A stretch of DNA of 64,000 nucleotides from Chroococcidiopsis sp. CCMEE 29 (lineage in GTDB: Bacteria > Cyanobacteriota > Cyanobacteriia > Cyanobacteriales > Chroococcidiopsidaceae). Below, in pieces: positions 63,383 through 64,000 of the stretch (its first letter is position 1; the number at the start of each line of letters is the position of its first letter). Position numbers and translations under genes: made by a program. The notes beneath the pieces are model-generated. The model made no database searches. It had not been told where the DNA came from and saw nothing but the letters and a program-made list of their open reading frames with translations. The stretch is taken from contig NZ_CP083761.1 in NCBI RefSeq assembly GCF_023558375.1, positions 3,832,501 to 3,896,500 on the forward strand, read 5' to 3'.

Positions 63383-64000
63383 AAAACCCTAAAAAACTAT
63401 TTTTAAGTCAGGCTCGGCTACGTTTTTTAAGGTTCTAAAAATTTGCATTACAGAAGTTTTGAAGATTAAAATTTCATGAACGCAAACGCTTCAAATTTAA
63501 AGAGAAATAACTCTTAGCACCTATTTCACAGTAGCTTTGCACAACCCGCTTACAAAACAAACTTAACGCCACCTCTAAGCTGTACCCAAGGGAAATTTCA
63601 CTGAAAGTTTTCACAAACTATATTCGAGTGTTTCTACTAGAGGGTAAATTCACGAGAGAGATTACACCGATAAGCTGGCTTTTTTAGACTGCAATTTTTT
63701 TTGAGTGGGTAAAATTGCGAAGTCGATCTCAGTGGAGAATTTGCATTTCAATGCTTCCCCTCCGCGAATCTACGAGAGAAGTTTCACTGACAAGTTAGCA
63801 AAATTTGCATTCCAGCGCTTCTTTATTGAATGGAAGTACCGTGATATCTCAGAGAACTATTAAAAGAAAGCTCTAAGAAACCATGAAAAATGGAGTAGCC
63901 TTTGTTAGATAATGCGAAACCTACCAAGACTACTAGAAAGATTGACCTATTTTTTAGACAACCTCTTAGCAGTAGCAAAAAATGATTGTGTACCTACTAA
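63383..64000. other. 618-bp upstream region with imperfect repeats
   Basis: AATTTGCATT(A/T/C)CA-type words occur three times (about 63442, 63738 and 63805). A longer unit, ACGAGAGAGATTACACCGATAAGCTGGC (63651-63680) and ACGAGAGAAGTTTCACTGACAAGTTAGC (63771-63800), is repeated with about 120 bp spacing. These may be regulator sites or diverged repeats before the hydrolase gene. No known promoter was assigned. Confidence 0.5.
63912..64000 (+). CDS. Possible partial gene at the window edge
   Basis: ATG at 63912 opens a frame without stop to the end: MRNLPRLLERLTYFLDNLLA, then VAKNDCVPT. There is no ribosome site. Composition is plausible but 29 codons are too few to judge. Confidence 0.25.
   Translation, partial: MRNLPRLLERLTYFLDNLLAVAKNDCVPT

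Noticed and set aside
1-64000. CRISPR arrays, tRNA or rRNA genes and intact insertion sequences
   Set aside because: No regularly spaced repeats, no tRNA T-loop with matching acceptor arms in the gaps, and no transposase frame were found by eye.

Overview
The window is chromosomal DNA from a cyanobacterium. The evidence is a high density of the HIP1 octamer (GCGATCGC), a photosystem II assembly-type small protein, the DUF2997/Ycf35/ferredoxin trio, the rbp-rpsU pair, a cyanobacterial-type PilB and many cyanobacterial intergenic repeats. The style of the accessory genes (CHAT, CHASE2, DUF928, DUF1822, NACHT, NB-ARC, multi-PAS hybrid kinase) suggests a large-genome colonial or filamentous lineage such as Chroococcidiopsis or Nostocales relatives, but the genus cannot be fixed from sequence reading alone. 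I see no rRNA, tRNA, CRISPR array or intact insertion sequence.

Layout. 0-3 kb: a Dps-like ferritin, a Rieske ferredoxin, a pentapeptide-repeat protein and a 50-codon gene on the minus strand. 3-8.7 kb (minus): the protein-quality block grpE-dnaK-dnaJ-tusA-like-rsgA. 8.9-13.5 kb (plus): type IV pilus motor genes pilB-pilT-pilC. 14.4-16.8 kb (minus): biotin genes bioA-bioB. 17-18.2 kb (plus): DUF2997-ycf35-ferredoxin, closed by a strong terminator. 18.2-19.6 kb (minus): a YiaA/B-type membrane protein, rpsU and an RRM protein, with a terminator between the last two. 19.5-20.7 kb is a gene-poor gap.

20.7-32.9 kb is the most interesting part. Two convergent clusters meet tail to tail. The plus-strand cluster is a small Cys-rich protein, a filamentous-haemagglutinin-type exoprotein (TpsA), its outer-membrane transporter (TpsB) and a TPR-CHAT caspase-like protease; tpsA/tpsB and tpsB/CHAT overlap. 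The minus-strand cluster is a sigma-70-like factor, DUF1822, a membrane CHAT-CHASE2 protein and a secreted DUF928 protein. This looks like a protease-linked signalling and secretion system: a membrane sensor with a cytoplasmic CHAT protease beside a dedicated sigma factor, next to a secreted adhesin with its own CHAT partner.

33-47 kb: an RHH/PIN toxin-antitoxin-like pair, an orphan HSDR_N-type nuclease, rsmB, a TerB-like protein, a Psb35-like protein, DUF29, a class A penicillin-binding protein, folK, a NUDIX hydrolase, photolyase, an aldehyde dehydrogenase and an HTH-NACHT NTPase. 47.8-55 kb: a 1526-residue hybrid histidine kinase with a convergent response regulator, then a shortened NB-ARC NTPase flanked by two related leader-like sequences. 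55.2-63.4 kb: an exopolysaccharide region (GT26, Wzz/BY-kinase, GT4, flippase, secreted glycoside hydrolase).

A second theme is low-complexity and palindromic intergenic-type repeats. They are scattered between genes, and similar sequences occur in frame inside several proteins (RsgA, CHAT-TPR, RsmB, hybrid kinase).
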